Counted from the stretch's first letter, positions 1 through 8,968 are shown. The stretch is 16,017 nucleotides of DNA from Rodentolepis nana (GCA_900617975.1 UZAE01013489.1:1-16017), one strand, 5' to 3'. Notes: a model not told the origin generated them from the sequence alone. Numbers and translations: made by a program.

Positions 1-15
1 CCACTAAACGGAAAG
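1..15. repeat. Target-site duplication of SINE copy A, left
   Basis: CCACTAAACGGAAAG. It pairs with 351-365, CCACTAAATTGAAAG. It may extend beyond the window edge, so its true left limit cannot be seen. Confidence 0.75.
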
Positions 16-350
16 TTTATTGATTTATTTATTTATATCAAATGGCAGGCGTTTTGATAGTTATCATTAGCCCTTTAGGTGACTTCAGCATTCATAGAGG
101 AGAAGGAACATCAAAGTGACAAAAAGTCGAGAGGGGGAACAGAAGAGTGATTCACAGTTGTAAAAGAGACAGACAGACAAGCACAAAGGCAAAAAAGGTA
201 AGATGAGTACTGTAGAAGGTGTCGAATATGACAAATAGTCGAGCCATAGTAGTTTGAAATCAGAAGTCAACTGCCAATCAATAGACTTTTTTGCCGTATA
301 AGTATACGTTGCCCAGGGTGCACCACGTGGAGGTAAGTCTATCGCACACA
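16..350 (-). mobile_element. SINE-like retroposon, copy A (full length)
   Basis: A nearly complete copy of the window's dispersed repeat. Read on the minus strand, it begins with the head GTGTGCGATAGACTTACC, then CCACGTGGTGCACCCTGG and a CAACGTATAC block. A pyrimidine-rich middle follows, then the conserved 3' part around GGGCTAATGATAACTATC and GCCATTTGATAT, and an A/T tail made of TAAA units. It is flanked by a 15-bp direct repeat (1-15 and 351-365, CCACTAAA..GAAAG) that matches at 13 of 15 positions. This is the expected mark of target-primed insertion, and the two mismatches suggest age. The 89-codon open frame on the minus strand lies inside the repeat, reappears in pieces in other copies, and is not taken as a gene. 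SINE is an inference from length, tail and target duplications. A degraded non-autonomous LINE derivative is the alternative. Confidence 0.85.
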
Positions 351-365
351 CCACTAAATTGAAAG
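351..365. repeat. Target-site duplication of SINE copy A, right
   Basis: CCACTAAATTGAAAG, which matches positions 1-15 at 13 of 15 bases and abuts the 5' head of copy A. Confidence 0.75.
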
Positions 366-1458
366 TAACGAAGGCAGAAGAGTTGGTTTTCCTAAGGGAT
401 GAGTCAGTGGTGGAAAGTAATAAAGACAGTTCTTAGATGTTACAACAATTGATCAAATCAATTAGTTCAGGGGAATAAATTTAAAAAATGGTAATAGCTA
501 AAATTAAGTTATGAAAGTGTTTCTCATGCCACACAGAAGGAGTGCATCAAGATTCACCTATTTATTGGCCATGAGACATGTAACAAAGAGCATTAACCGT
601 GTATGAATATGGGTTTGTTTTCAGTGTGAGTTTTCTTTTAGAAAGATTTAAAATTAACCCGAACATTTAATTAAGTAAAACAATGAATCACCATTTTAAT
701 TACTGGTTATGCAACTATAAACTCAAAAAGTGCTTGTACAAGGGATCAGAGTTTGCATAATTCTTACACTCCACCCTAAATATTATCATTCTATATAAAC
801 GTTTAAGTGTGTATTTCAAGTTTTCGCGCATAGTTGATTGCATTTCCTTAAATTATTTGTGCCCTACGAAATTTTGCCATCGCATAAAATTGAAAATTAA
901 AAAAAAAGTGGTGTGTACAATTTTCTATCTGAAATATTTACCAAGCAGTGATGCAGAACAAAGTGTGCAAGTGTCAAAAGTACTGTTAAACTCCCGTGAA
1001 AATTTTTGTTATAAAATAATGGCGCAATGCCAATAAATATTGAAATTTGGCAAAATAAATGTTAACAGACATCAAATGTGGTTGGCAAAAAACGCGTCAA
1101 TGCAATCGTGGTTAACTGTTGCATTGGCCCCATAATTTCAGCATAACAAGGCGTGAAAATATAAAAAAGAGAGAGACAAAAATAGATATAATATGGTTTT
1201 ATTCTTTTTAAGAAATAAATTTAATATTTGATAGGAAGAAATTGATATTATGTCATTTTGTCTCCGCAAATATATTTCCTAGTGCCTATGGACTCTGATT
1301 CAGAGGTCCTATAGGTCATTGTGCATCATACTATTGGTAGAAAGATGGCTTAAACGGCCAATCACCTTGGGATACTTTATTGAACCTCTTCCTCATATTA
1401 CCTACTACACATTCTTAGCACTGATATCTTCAACTTTCTCCTTCTTTTACCCAAACAA

Positions 1459-1635
1459 CTACCCACAAATGTTCTCTATGCGTTCATCCAACTCTGTAGT
1501 TGGCCTTCTCACTTGTTCAAGACTGTCAGCATCAGGCGGATCCTCAGTTGTACGCGGAATATTTGCCACAACTTGGTCGACCCTAGAAGCGACTTTATTT
1601 TGGACCAGAGCTACTCTTGCTTCTACTTGGCTGAC
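1459..1635 (-). other. Possible coding relic, 58 codons antisense, unidentified
   Basis: An open minus-strand stretch of 58 codons ending in TAG, with no ATG and a stop directly upstream. It could only be an exon piece or an element relic. The translation is rich in Glu, Asp, Arg, Val and Gln, with charged/hydrophobic alternation such as VALVQNKVASRVDQVV and later LEQVRRPTTELDERIENI. This resembles a coiled-coil segment of the kind found in retrotransposon Gag-like proteins. The composition contrasts with the surrounding AT-rich chance frames and with the overlapping plus-strand frame. I do not recognise the family, and chance cannot be excluded. Confidence 0.2.
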
Positions 1636-2278
1636 TTATAAGTGCGTTCTAGTAGTAAAATTAGATTATTTATTATTTTATAGAGTAATGAAATGCGTCT
1701 GTATTATCGGCAGTTGCATAACCAATGCTTACGAGGTGAGAGCGAAGATGTATTGTGTGGCTTTTGTGGTAAATACTCTTGTGTCACGAGCAACTAACAT
1801 TCATCATGATCGATGCGTAGTAAATGGAACATGCTCTAACGCCTCAATAACTTGAAAAAAAGTTTAAATTTTTTAAATTTGTCGAGGTCGGTGATTGCCT
1901 CTATTTGCGACAAACATCCATTCTGACAAGGCTAAATGAAGGAAAGTAGTCATTAACACAATACTGTTTGGAAAACTATACATACTGTTTACATTTACCA
2001 AACATTTAATTTTGTACCTAATATTAATAATGCAGTACCCAGGAAGTGAATAAAGAAAGCATCGAATGAAGAATTGCACTCTAGTAGTGTTCGCAACGTG
2101 TGCAATTGGTAAGGATCAGTGACAGGAATAATATACATTTAATATTGGATATGAAGGCTAATTATGTGAAAGTGACCCTAAATTAACCAATGGCAAACTT
2201 AGAGGCGGGTAGGAGGCTACTGCTCACGTAGTTGGAAAAATCACCAATAATGCTCGATAAGGTGGATGTGGGTGAAAA

Positions 2279-2302
2279 TAATTGTTTTTTTTCAAACAAT
2301 TA
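2279..2302. repeat. Small perfect inverted repeat (hairpin)
   Basis: TAATTGTTT and AAACAATTA form 9-bp arms around a 6-base loop. It is AT-rich and probably incidental, and no transposon-like flanks were seen. Confidence 0.4.
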
Positions 2303-3219
2303 AATCATTAAAATTAATAGCAAAAAATAAAGTTTGTGAGCCTTTAAGTTAAATTAGCCTTTTTGAAAATGAGATAAGAGTCAGTATTGTGAAATTTATC
2401 GATTTTTATTAACCAATAGGAAATGGATAAGGATATATTTGTTCATTTACATACATGATTCAAAAAAATCTCCATGGAGAAATACTCTTAATTAAAAACA
2501 ATTCCATCTTTAAATTAAAGTTAGTTGAGAAAATAATTTAATCGCGAATTAACTGATGATAAGAAATTTCCGCATCAATGAAGCTTAACTAACTTGCAAA
2601 AGGTTAACACATCGGCAAGGAGTAAGTCACTCGTGAATCGTTGTAGTTAGACCTAAATGCAACTTTATAAAAAAATTCTCTTTTTTAAAACATTATCCGT
2701 ATCACTCTTTGGTATTGTTTTTTTATTTACAAAGAAGAATCATGTAAAGAAAGGGCGTTGAATTTGGTCTCAATTGATTTTTTCAGATTGCTTCGATTTT
2801 CATTTTAAAATACCTTATTTTGAGTTGTCTGCAGAGGTTCTTCTCTAACTTAGTCTATTACAGTAGGTTCCCCGTAAGCTGTTTATCATTATAGGAGAGA
2901 TCAGTTGGTTTTCATAGCTTTTGAGAAAAAATGTATTAAATTCCAAGACGGACAGTCGCATAATTAACCACATGGTCAAAAGGCACTTTTAGGGTGCCAA
3001 ATCATCGATAGGCTCGTATGTTCATCTCTCAAATAATGATATATGGATTATTGAACTTATATGCTTAAAAGTGAGTACTTAAGACTACGAGTAAACAACT
3101 GATCGATATCATTCTAGGTCAATCAGTCAGCCAAACATTTACTTGAAATCCAATTTCTCCATACGCAAATTTGTTTTTTGCAAAATAGTGAACCAGTGTT
3201 TGTGCTACACGATATCTCT

Positions 3220-3230
3220 CCCCCCCCCCC
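3220..3230 (+). repeat. Poly-C tract, 11 bases
   Basis: Eleven consecutive C in otherwise AT-rich DNA, about 90 bp upstream of the head-amplified SINE copy B. It is one of eight comparable G/C homopolymers in the window. Confidence 0.9.
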
Positions 3231-3317
3231 TCACACGCCCTCTTCCAAGAGTTGTGGTTCTATAAAGTGGGCAACTTGGACATTTGTGAAAGCACCAAAT
3301 ATCCTAAGCAAGAATTT

Positions 3318-3330
3318 ATGTATTAATAAA
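3318..3330. repeat. Target-site duplication of SINE copy B, left
   Basis: ATGTATTAATAAA, identical to 3907-3919. Its last eight bases (TTAATAAA) recur at 3607-3614 directly before the internal head, so part of the flank was copied inside the element. Confidence 0.85.
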
Positions 3331-3358
3331 GGGGTGCGCAATAGACTTATCTCCACGA
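3323..3358 (+). repeat. 36-bp direct repeat, first copy (flank plus SINE head)
   Basis: Identical to 3607-3642. It starts with TTAATAAA, which belongs to the target-site duplication outside the element, and runs into the head up to CTCCACGA. The two copies are 284 bp apart. The shared flank bases show that this duplication happened after the element was already inserted here. Confidence 0.85.
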
Positions 3359-3401
3359 ATATTTGCAACATGGGGTGTGCGATAGACTTAACTCCACGCG
3401 T

Positions 3402-3569
3402 GCACCCTGGGCAACGTATACTCACACGGCAAAAAAGTCCGTGCACCCTGGGCAACGTATACTCATACGGCAAAAAGTCTTTTAACTGCACCCTGGGGAA
3501 CGTATACTCATACGGCAAAAAAGTCTAACACCCTGGGCAACGTATACTCATGCGACAAAAAAGTCTAAA
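3402..3569 (+). repeat. Tandem array of SINE head unit (4 extra units)
   Basis: Four successive units of 41, 45, 40 and about 42 bp, each carrying CACCCTGGG(C/G)AACGTATACTCA followed by an A run and AAGTC. They differ by point changes and in the junction bases (CC|GTG, CTTTTAACT|GCA, CTA|ACA), so the array is not a recent perfect slippage product. A fifth, orthodox unit at 3646 continues into the body of the element. Confidence 0.85.
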
Positions 3570-3606
3570 ATACGGGGTGTGCGATAGACTTACCTCCGTG
3601 ATATAT

Positions 3607-3642
3607 TTAATAAAGGGGTGCGCAATAGACTTATCTCCACGA
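3607..3642 (+). repeat. 36-bp direct repeat, second copy (internal)
   Basis: Internal counterpart of 3323-3358. It places a copy of target-site sequence (TTAATAAA) inside copy B, immediately before the head that leads into the full element body. Confidence 0.85.
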
Positions 3643-3906
3643 GGTGCACCCTGGGCAACGTATACTCATACGGCAAAAAAGTCTATTGGTCGGCAATTGA
3701 CTTCTGACTTCAAGCTACTATGGCCCGACTATTTGTCATACTCGACCCCTTACGCAATACTCATCTTACCTTTTAATGCCTATGCCTCTTCTGTTCCCCT
3801 TCTCGACTTTCTGTCTCTTTGATGTTCCTCCTCCTCTCTGTGAAGCCTGAAGTCAACTAAAGAGCTAATGATAACTATCAAAACGCCTGCCATTTGATAT
3901 AAATAA

Positions 3907-3919
3907 ATGTATTAATAAA
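3907..3919. repeat. Target-site duplication of SINE copy B, right
   Basis: ATGTATTAATAAA, a perfect match to 3318-3330, directly after the AAATAA tail. Confidence 0.85.
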
Positions 3920-4353
3920 AGACGGTTTCTAAGATTCTAACCACTCACTTTCAAAAAGTAAATCACACTGATAACCAAATTTAAGTTTTTTAATCTAATC
4001 AAAAAATATTACCATTTGCCTATTCATATGTTTTAATTCTACAGTCCAAAAATTTTGTATTGGTATTGAAATGCGAAATATGTGGGTATTTTGAGTAATT
4101 TAATTATTTTTAAATATCGATGGCGATAACAGCTATCGCGTAGCAGATCAGTAGTAATTTACTCGGAAGTGATGATTCCTGACTAAAATTCACAAAGGTC
4201 AGAAATTCGTGAAAACGAGGCCACAATGGGCCTTATTCCGTAAAATAGATTTCAGTGGTGGAGTCTGGGATAATCAGGCTGTCACGAATTCTTTTGAGTC
4301 ACGGTGATTTGAGTATGCTTGACTTACCACTGTCGTTGAATGCATCTCACGTG
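3920..4353. other. Intergenic AT-rich stretch
   Basis: No gene or repeat recognised. A short imperfect palindrome (GCGATA 4123-4128 with TATCGC 4134-4139) is the only structure noticed. Confidence 0.6.
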
Positions 4354-4678
4354 AATTATTTATATAAATTGGCAGGCGTTTTGTTAGCTATCGTTAGCCC
4401 TTTGGCTGACATCGGGCTTTACAGAGGGGAGGAACATCAAAGTCACAAAAAGTCAAGAGGAAGCGGGTGAAGAGTAGAGTGATTCACAGATGTAAAAGAG
4501 ACAGTCAAAAAGATAGAGAAGAGGGTAAAGTGAAGTAAGTGCTGTGAAAGTGGTTGAATATGGCATACAGTGGAGTCATGGTAGTTTGAAGTCTGAAGTC
4601 AACTCTCGGTTTATGGACTTGTTTGTCGGATGAGTATACGCTGCCCAGGGTGCACCACGTGGTGGTAAGTCTATCGCA
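4354..4678 (-). mobile_element. SINE-like retroposon, copy C
   Basis: A nearly full-length minus-strand copy. The tail end (plus strand ATTATTTATATAAATTGGCAG) is at 4354 and the head, ending CTATCGCA, is at 4678. The CACGTG core of the head is intact at 4656-4661, beside TGCCCAGGGTGCACCACG. It is more diverged than copy A in the middle. I could not find a convincing target duplication: only CATCTCAC versus CATTCCTCAC with gaps, which is too weak to call. Confidence 0.8.
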
Positions 4679-6604
4679 TTCCTCACAAGGTATCATAGAA
4701 GGCAATATTATAGAAACTATCTTAAAGTTGGAAAAGCATAACTAAAAATTGAAATAGTATTTGAGTTTAAAAGTGTACCACTTTAGGAAGTCAAAACCAA
4801 GAGGGCATGCCACCGTAAAAGTGCAAAAATTGAAAAGTGCCAGTTTTATAGAACGGACAAGATTTCTCTCATATTTCTATTTTAGCTCGAATTTTCTATT
4901 AGTTAATAGAAAGAGGTTTTTACAATCATGATCTCTAAGTAATGCCCTATTCTCCTTTCAAAGTGGTAATAAAGCTTTCTGACAAGAATTAACAAAATGA
5001 TACTTCGCCATTGATCTAAATTCGTTGTGCATACACATTGCCAGATTAAATTTTAATTTCTATTTTTTTATGATTTTTGAAAAGTTTTATGATAACATTA
5101 GGGACACTTACTTCACGGGTGCATCGCATTCACCTTCAGTTCCATATTTATGAAGAAAAGTATTAATTGCACTTGAGTTTATTCGCTTACCATCATTAAA
5201 TTATTGGCTGAAATTTATCAATAAGATTAGGAATTCAAATCACCGGTTGTGCATTGATAGGCACCGGTATTGGGTCATGTCACTTGACAGGCTGTCATTT
5301 TGAAAACTGCATCGCACACACATACAGAAAATAAATACGTTCTTACTCATTAAGGGCTGAAAATTACTGTTTCAAACTTTCTCCCTTTGACATGCGGAAA
5401 TAACGTTCCGCCGAATGTTTTGATGATCGAAGAACATGATAGAAAAGAATACGGCAATGTGTGCTCCATGTGCTCATTTCTCCATCGATTTCTTGAATCT
5501 GTCATTTTGAGGTTTTTCGCTTGAGGAAATGGTTCTTAAATTCCGGATTGTGTCAGTACATGTTCAACCATGTTTCGACCTGTGCATCCATAATTCAACT
5601 ATTTGTTTACACTCAAAACATTTGATCATAGCGTCTAAACTCATGAAAGGGTATTTTTCTGTCAATTCTTCGCTGACTCACCTCATTTCCTTTACTACTC
5701 GCATATTAACACAATCTAATTAGAATAGGGTCCCAAATTCCGCACCCTTCCGTGCCAACCAGGCATAGCGCAAGCCGATATTGATGGGTGATTCTCTGCG
5801 CATTTGCCATAATTGCTCTACAGTCGCATTTTTTTATGAAAATGCGCTGATTTTTAGCCTATATGTCCCCATAACCACCTCCTCCTTCTTCTAAAAGTAC
5901 ATCTGTACCCACACTCACGTGCGTCCTTGTCCAAGTGACCAGCAAGTGAACCGCCTTTGTGTTACCACTCACGTACACATCTATCTGCTAATTACTCCTC
6001 CCACGCATCTTGGTTCATTCAATACACTTAGCACTTTATAGCCCGTTCTTTTCAAATTTTTGAAGGACCTGTTTGCTGTTGCCAGCAGTAACAAACTGGT
6101 GACCTAACCAACTAACACCCCTTTGCACGGTAATAACTCCTGTAATTCGGTACTCCAACTTCTGCAATGCAATATTTCGAAAGGGAAGAGCTTTCATCTT
6201 GTGGTGCCTCTTCTCACTTTCCGCTTATTGGAATCTAATCCATCAAAATCTGGCCTTCTAGTTTGAAAGAAGCGCTTGCTTACTGTCTCGTGTTAAATGA
6301 GAAGTTTTAGAATAGAACAGGGTCATCTTCTCCATGTAGTAATTTATCCATTTTGTTTAATTTGTACTGGTTGTTTGCATGGAGTAATGAAGATACGTGC
6401 AGAAAGGAGCATATATGTGTTGAATGTTTCAATCCCTAATCGATTCCCATTCAAACTATTGCAAGATAAAGGGCAAAGATTCTTGTTTTAATTAGCATAC
6501 ACATCAGCCCAACAGAGGATATCCCGGGAAGGTGTCAACTTCTCAAGGTCAACTTTTATAAAGTACGTTACCCTCACAGTACCTTGGACGTAAAGCCTCA
6601 TTCT
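4679..6604. other. Intergenic stretch, no supported gene
   Basis: About 1.9 kb between SINE copies C and D. Frames of 64 codons at 5529-5723 and 6297-6491 show no motif. The part from about 5730 to 6240 is less AT-rich than its surroundings but has no long open frame on either strand. No tRNA-like or repeat structure was recognised. Confidence 0.6.
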
Positions 6605-6617
6605 ATGTACTGAAGGA
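6605..6617. repeat. Target-site duplication of SINE copy D, left
   Basis: ATGTACTGAAGGA, a perfect 13-bp match to 6926-6938. Confidence 0.9.
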
Positions 6618-6925
6618 GGTGTGTGTGATAGATTTACTTCCACGTGGAGCACCCTGGGCAACGTATACTCATACGGCAAAAAGTCTATTACCTGGCAGTT
6701 GACTTCAAACTACCATGACCCCACTGTATGTCATATTCGACTACTTTCTCAGTACTCATCCCACCCTTTTCCACCTTATCTACCCTCGTCTTTGATACAC
6801 TCTTTTGTCCCCCCCCCCCCTCTTGAATTTTTTACACTTTGATGTTCCTTCCCCTCTGTGAAGACTGAAGTCAACTAAAGGGCTAATGATAACAATCAAA
6901 GCGCCTGCCATTTGATATAATAATA
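6618..6925 (+). mobile_element. SINE-like retroposon, copy D
   Basis: A 308-bp plus-strand copy: head GGTGTGTGTGATAGATTTAC, CACGTG at 6641-6646, then GCACCCTGGGCAACGTATAC. The pyrimidine-rich middle contains a 12-base C run at 6809-6820, followed by AGGGCTAATGATAACAATC and a short TAATAATA-type tail. A perfect 13-bp target duplication brackets it. The intact duplication suggests a younger insertion than copies A or G. Confidence 0.88.
6809..6820 (+). repeat. Poly-C tract, 12 bases, inside SINE copy D
   Basis: Twelve C where other copies have a short CCCC-type run, between the middle segment and the TTTGATGTTCC block. This is probably an expansion after insertion. Confidence 0.9.
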
Positions 6926-6938
6926 ATGTACTGAAGGA
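6926..6938. repeat. Target-site duplication of SINE copy D, right
   Basis: ATGTACTGAAGGA, identical to 6605-6617. Confidence 0.9.
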
Positions 6939-7920
6939 AATGATAAAAAGAAAGAATTCCACATCAAAGATGACTAACAATAAATTAAAACAAATTGCCA
7001 AAATTTATATTAATATTTTTTTCATCTTTTTAAATTACACATTCATAAATTACTAATGGGTAGTAAGAGATTCTAACAATTTCACACTTTGACCAGCAGA
7101 AAAAATTGTTTAGTTTCTTTTGTTTGCGTCTAAAATAAAACCATTTTTGCCATTTACATCGCAATTTAGTAAAATTCTCCATTTTTACATTATAGGGGAG
7201 TGTATATTTATCTTCCTTTGCTTAGCATGAATTAAGGTAATCTTCAGGCCAATTCATACACTTATCCCCTCTGATTTAGCATTAGTAATATTAATGATTC
7301 AGTCAGCAATGTAGTTTCTTTGCCATGTCTTCTATAAGAGAATTTTTTCCTCTTGTTGAAGTTGAAGAAATCTTAAAACAAGTTAACCTCTAAAGTACAT
7401 TTTACCAGTGACACAATGTGAGGTGTGCGCATGTGTGCGTGTGTGTTGATTTCTCAATCTAAACTTCGCTGAGGTTTGAACTTCTTTATTGGGGGACTAT
7501 GCACACCAATATTCAAAAAAGTGCAATATCTTCGTTGACGAAATGAAGGTTCAATGCACTCAAGTCTCATTGTTGCATAATGAAGCATTGAGCAGAATAG
7601 GAATTGCACCAACGAACGTCTGCATTTTTCAAAGGAGCGGATTTGGAATAGTTTGGATGTGGTGAAAAGCTTTTCATTAATGAGTCCCAAATTTAGAAAG
7701 GTGCATGGTAGGCATTTATATTTAGGAATTTTGTTCACCTTCACGGTTACTGTTGTGGGGATCATCAATATTCACTTTTAATTCGATTATTATTATCTCC
7801 TTTCTTTGAGGTACCTGCCATTAAGGGCCTGTTGGAATTTAATTCGCAATTCATTGATTCTCTCCCCTCAAGATTTACATTAAATTCCTTTGCTACTCAA
7901 TTCTATTAATGAATAATTCT
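6939..7920. other. Intergenic AT-rich stretch with a short GT-rich tract
   Basis: No gene supported. A 104-codon minus-strand frame (7454-7768) has no recognisable domain; it is Phe/Cys/Leu/Arg-rich and reads as a chance frame. A degenerate GT-rich repeat (GTGTGCGCATGTGTGCGTGT) occupies about 7424-7447. Confidence 0.6.
7424..7447 (+). repeat. Degenerate (GT)n microsatellite
   Basis: Alternating GTGTGCGC and ATGTGTGCGTGTGTG, an imperfect purine-pyrimidine alternating tract of about 24 bp. No flanking element was recognised. Confidence 0.6.
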
Positions 7921-7930
7921 TTATTCACAA
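7921..7930. repeat. Target-site duplication of SINE copy E, left
   Basis: TTATTCACAA, a perfect 10-bp match to 8256-8265. Confidence 0.8.
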
Positions 7931-8255
7931 TTTGGGGTGTGCGATAGACTTACCTCCACGTGGTGCACCCTGAGCTACGTACACTCATGCGGCAAAAAGT
8001 TTATTCACCGGCAGTTGACATCTCATTTCAAACTACCATGATCCCACTCTAGTGCATGTTCAACCACTTCCACAGTATTCACCTTACCCTATTCTGTACC
8101 TTTTTGTCTGTCTCTTTTGCATCTTTAAATCACTCTTCATTTTCCCCTCTCGAATTTTACCCACTATGATGTTCCTCCTCGCAGTGAATCCCGAAGTTAG
8201 CTAATGTGCTAATGATGACAATCGAAACGCCTGATATTTGAAATAAATAAATAAA
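7931..8255 (+). mobile_element. SINE-like retroposon, copy E
   Basis: A full-length plus-strand copy. The head starts GGGGTGTGCGATAGACTTAC at 7934, with overlapping palindromes CCACGTGG and GGTGCACC at 7956-7968. The core is slightly changed (CTGAGCTACGTACACTCATG), and the tail (AAATAAATAAATAAA) is the best-preserved one in the window. A 10-bp direct repeat brackets it. The middle carries many substitutions against copies A and D. Confidence 0.85.
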
Positions 8256-8265
8256 TTATTCACAA
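8256..8265. repeat. Target-site duplication of SINE copy E, right
   Basis: TTATTCACAA directly after the AAATAAATAAATAAA tail, identical to 7921-7930. Confidence 0.8.
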
Positions 8266-8960
8266 GGTAAGTAATGATATTTCGATTAAGAAAGTGTGAA
8301 AATTTAGTCTATTTAATTAATCAGGTTGGAGATTTCACCTATATCTACTTGAAGGTTTCGGGATTTTCCCGAGTAATTTTGGTTATTCGCCTCAAAGTTA
8401 TATGTACGATGACAACGTGCACATTTTGTAGACCGATGGGTTCGATTGTCTTGGAATAATACGTAAAATGCCTTTCAATGTTAGACTTGGGAATAGTGCG
8501 GTAATTATTAAACTGTATAACTTTATAAAACTTGTCCTACACCTCAACTTTCTTATCATTCGAGACTCAATGGGCTCATGCAATAAAGTTCTAATAAGCG
8601 GCTTGGAATTACAAAATAAATCTCTAAGCTACGTGAATACCACTATACTTTGACCACTTGCCCCAAATCAGACATATAGTGTCAAAGTTCATGCCAAAAA
8701 AACTGTCAAATAATTTATTTTGATATGGTGTCTCCCGTTTTGATGTGGGAATTTGGATGGTTAAGTTGCATCCCCACGTGGTTGTGATAAATCCTTTGGA
8801 TGGCTAGAGGTTTACTCTGGAATTAGTTACCATCTCGGCTAGGTCACAAATTGAAAGACAGGATTATATACCCGATTATGGGTGGCAGGAAATACCAATA
8901 AATCGAGGTGCCATTGCCCACCATTTCATAAAATCCACCAATTAATAACTACCGAATGTT
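8266..8960. other. Intergenic AT-rich stretch
   Basis: Three 61-codon frames (8274-8459 and 8468-8653 on plus, 8398-8583 on minus) overlap or run head to tail with no motif and no supporting start context. No gene is called. Confidence 0.6.
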
Positions 8961-8968
8961 GAGGTCAT
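8961..8968. repeat. Target-site duplication of SINE copy F, left
   Basis: GAGGTCAT, repeated at 9270-9277. Being short and partly overlapping element sequence, it is less certain than those of copies B or D. Confidence 0.55.

Larger units (their letters stand above)
366..3317. other. Intergenic AT-rich stretch, no supported gene
   Basis: Nearly 3 kb without a recognisable gene or repeat copy. A 75-codon plus-strand frame (809-1036) and a 68-codon minus-strand frame (1873-2079) show no recognisable motif. The longest frame, 178 codons at 1319-1855, has a Cys/Ser/Thr/Tyr-rich composition typical of chance translation. A short antisense frame inside it is more protein-like and is listed separately. 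A small hairpin lies at 2279-2302 and an 11-base C tract at 3220-3230. Confidence 0.6.
3331..3906 (+). mobile_element. SINE-like retroposon, copy B, with amplified head array
   Basis: A 576-bp derivative of the family, enclosed by one perfect 13-bp target duplication. The 3' part, from the last head at 3615 to the AAATAAAT tail, is a normal full-length copy. In front of it are extra pieces of the element's own 5' end. Heads of the GGGGTGTGCGATAGACTTA type start at 3331, 3372 and 3574, besides 3615. Four extra copies of a roughly 40-bp unit (CACCCTGGGCAACGTATAC, then ACTCATACGGC, then an A run and GTC) start near 3402, 3443, 3488 and 3528; the regular one starts at 3646. The heads at 3331 and 3615 share the variant GTGCGCAATAGACTTATC, whereas those at 3372 and 3574 share GTGTGCGATAGACTTA, so at least two duplication steps are implied. 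Open frames here are by-products of the repeat. Confidence 0.85.

Noticed and set aside
85..354. 89-codon minus-strand frame, and similar peptides at 3550-3822 and 6621-6842 (AIDLxPRGAPWATYT-like)
   Set aside because: These similar peptides come from the same repeat. They are translations of the SINE head, broken by stops and frameshifts in the other copies, with no start or length conserved. Similarity reflects shared DNA ancestry, not coding selection.
1319..1855. 178-codon plus-strand frame
   Set aside because: The longest frame in the window, but with no motif, no plausible domain, irregular Cys/Tyr/Ser-rich composition, and an overlapping, more protein-like antisense frame. Not called as a gene.
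3178..3528. 116-codon plus frame and 95-codon minus frame over the head array
   Set aside because: Both are created by the tandem SINE head units (repeated TLGNVYSYGKK and LPYEYTLPRV). Repetition is explained by the DNA array.
3402..3660. CRISPR-like array of ~40-bp repeats
   Set aside because: The units abut one another with no unique spacers, vary in sequence, and are pieces of a dispersed eukaryotic repeat.
4342..4690. Target duplication for SINE copy C (CATCTCAC versus CATTCCTCAC)
   Set aside because: It needs a gap and mismatches and does not abut the element ends cleanly, so it is not listed as a feature.
5730..6240. Less AT-rich segment that might be an exon
   Set aside because: All frames are interrupted at short intervals and no splice-bounded open segment with protein-like composition was found by eye.
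7454..7768. 104-codon minus-strand frame with two CTFLN(L/I)G stretches
   Set aside because: The two similar stretches are short, and the underlying DNA is not convincingly duplicated. No known domain.
8430..8455. GGGTTCGATTG resembling a tRNA B box
   Set aside because: No A box at proper spacing and no cloverleaf stems around it.
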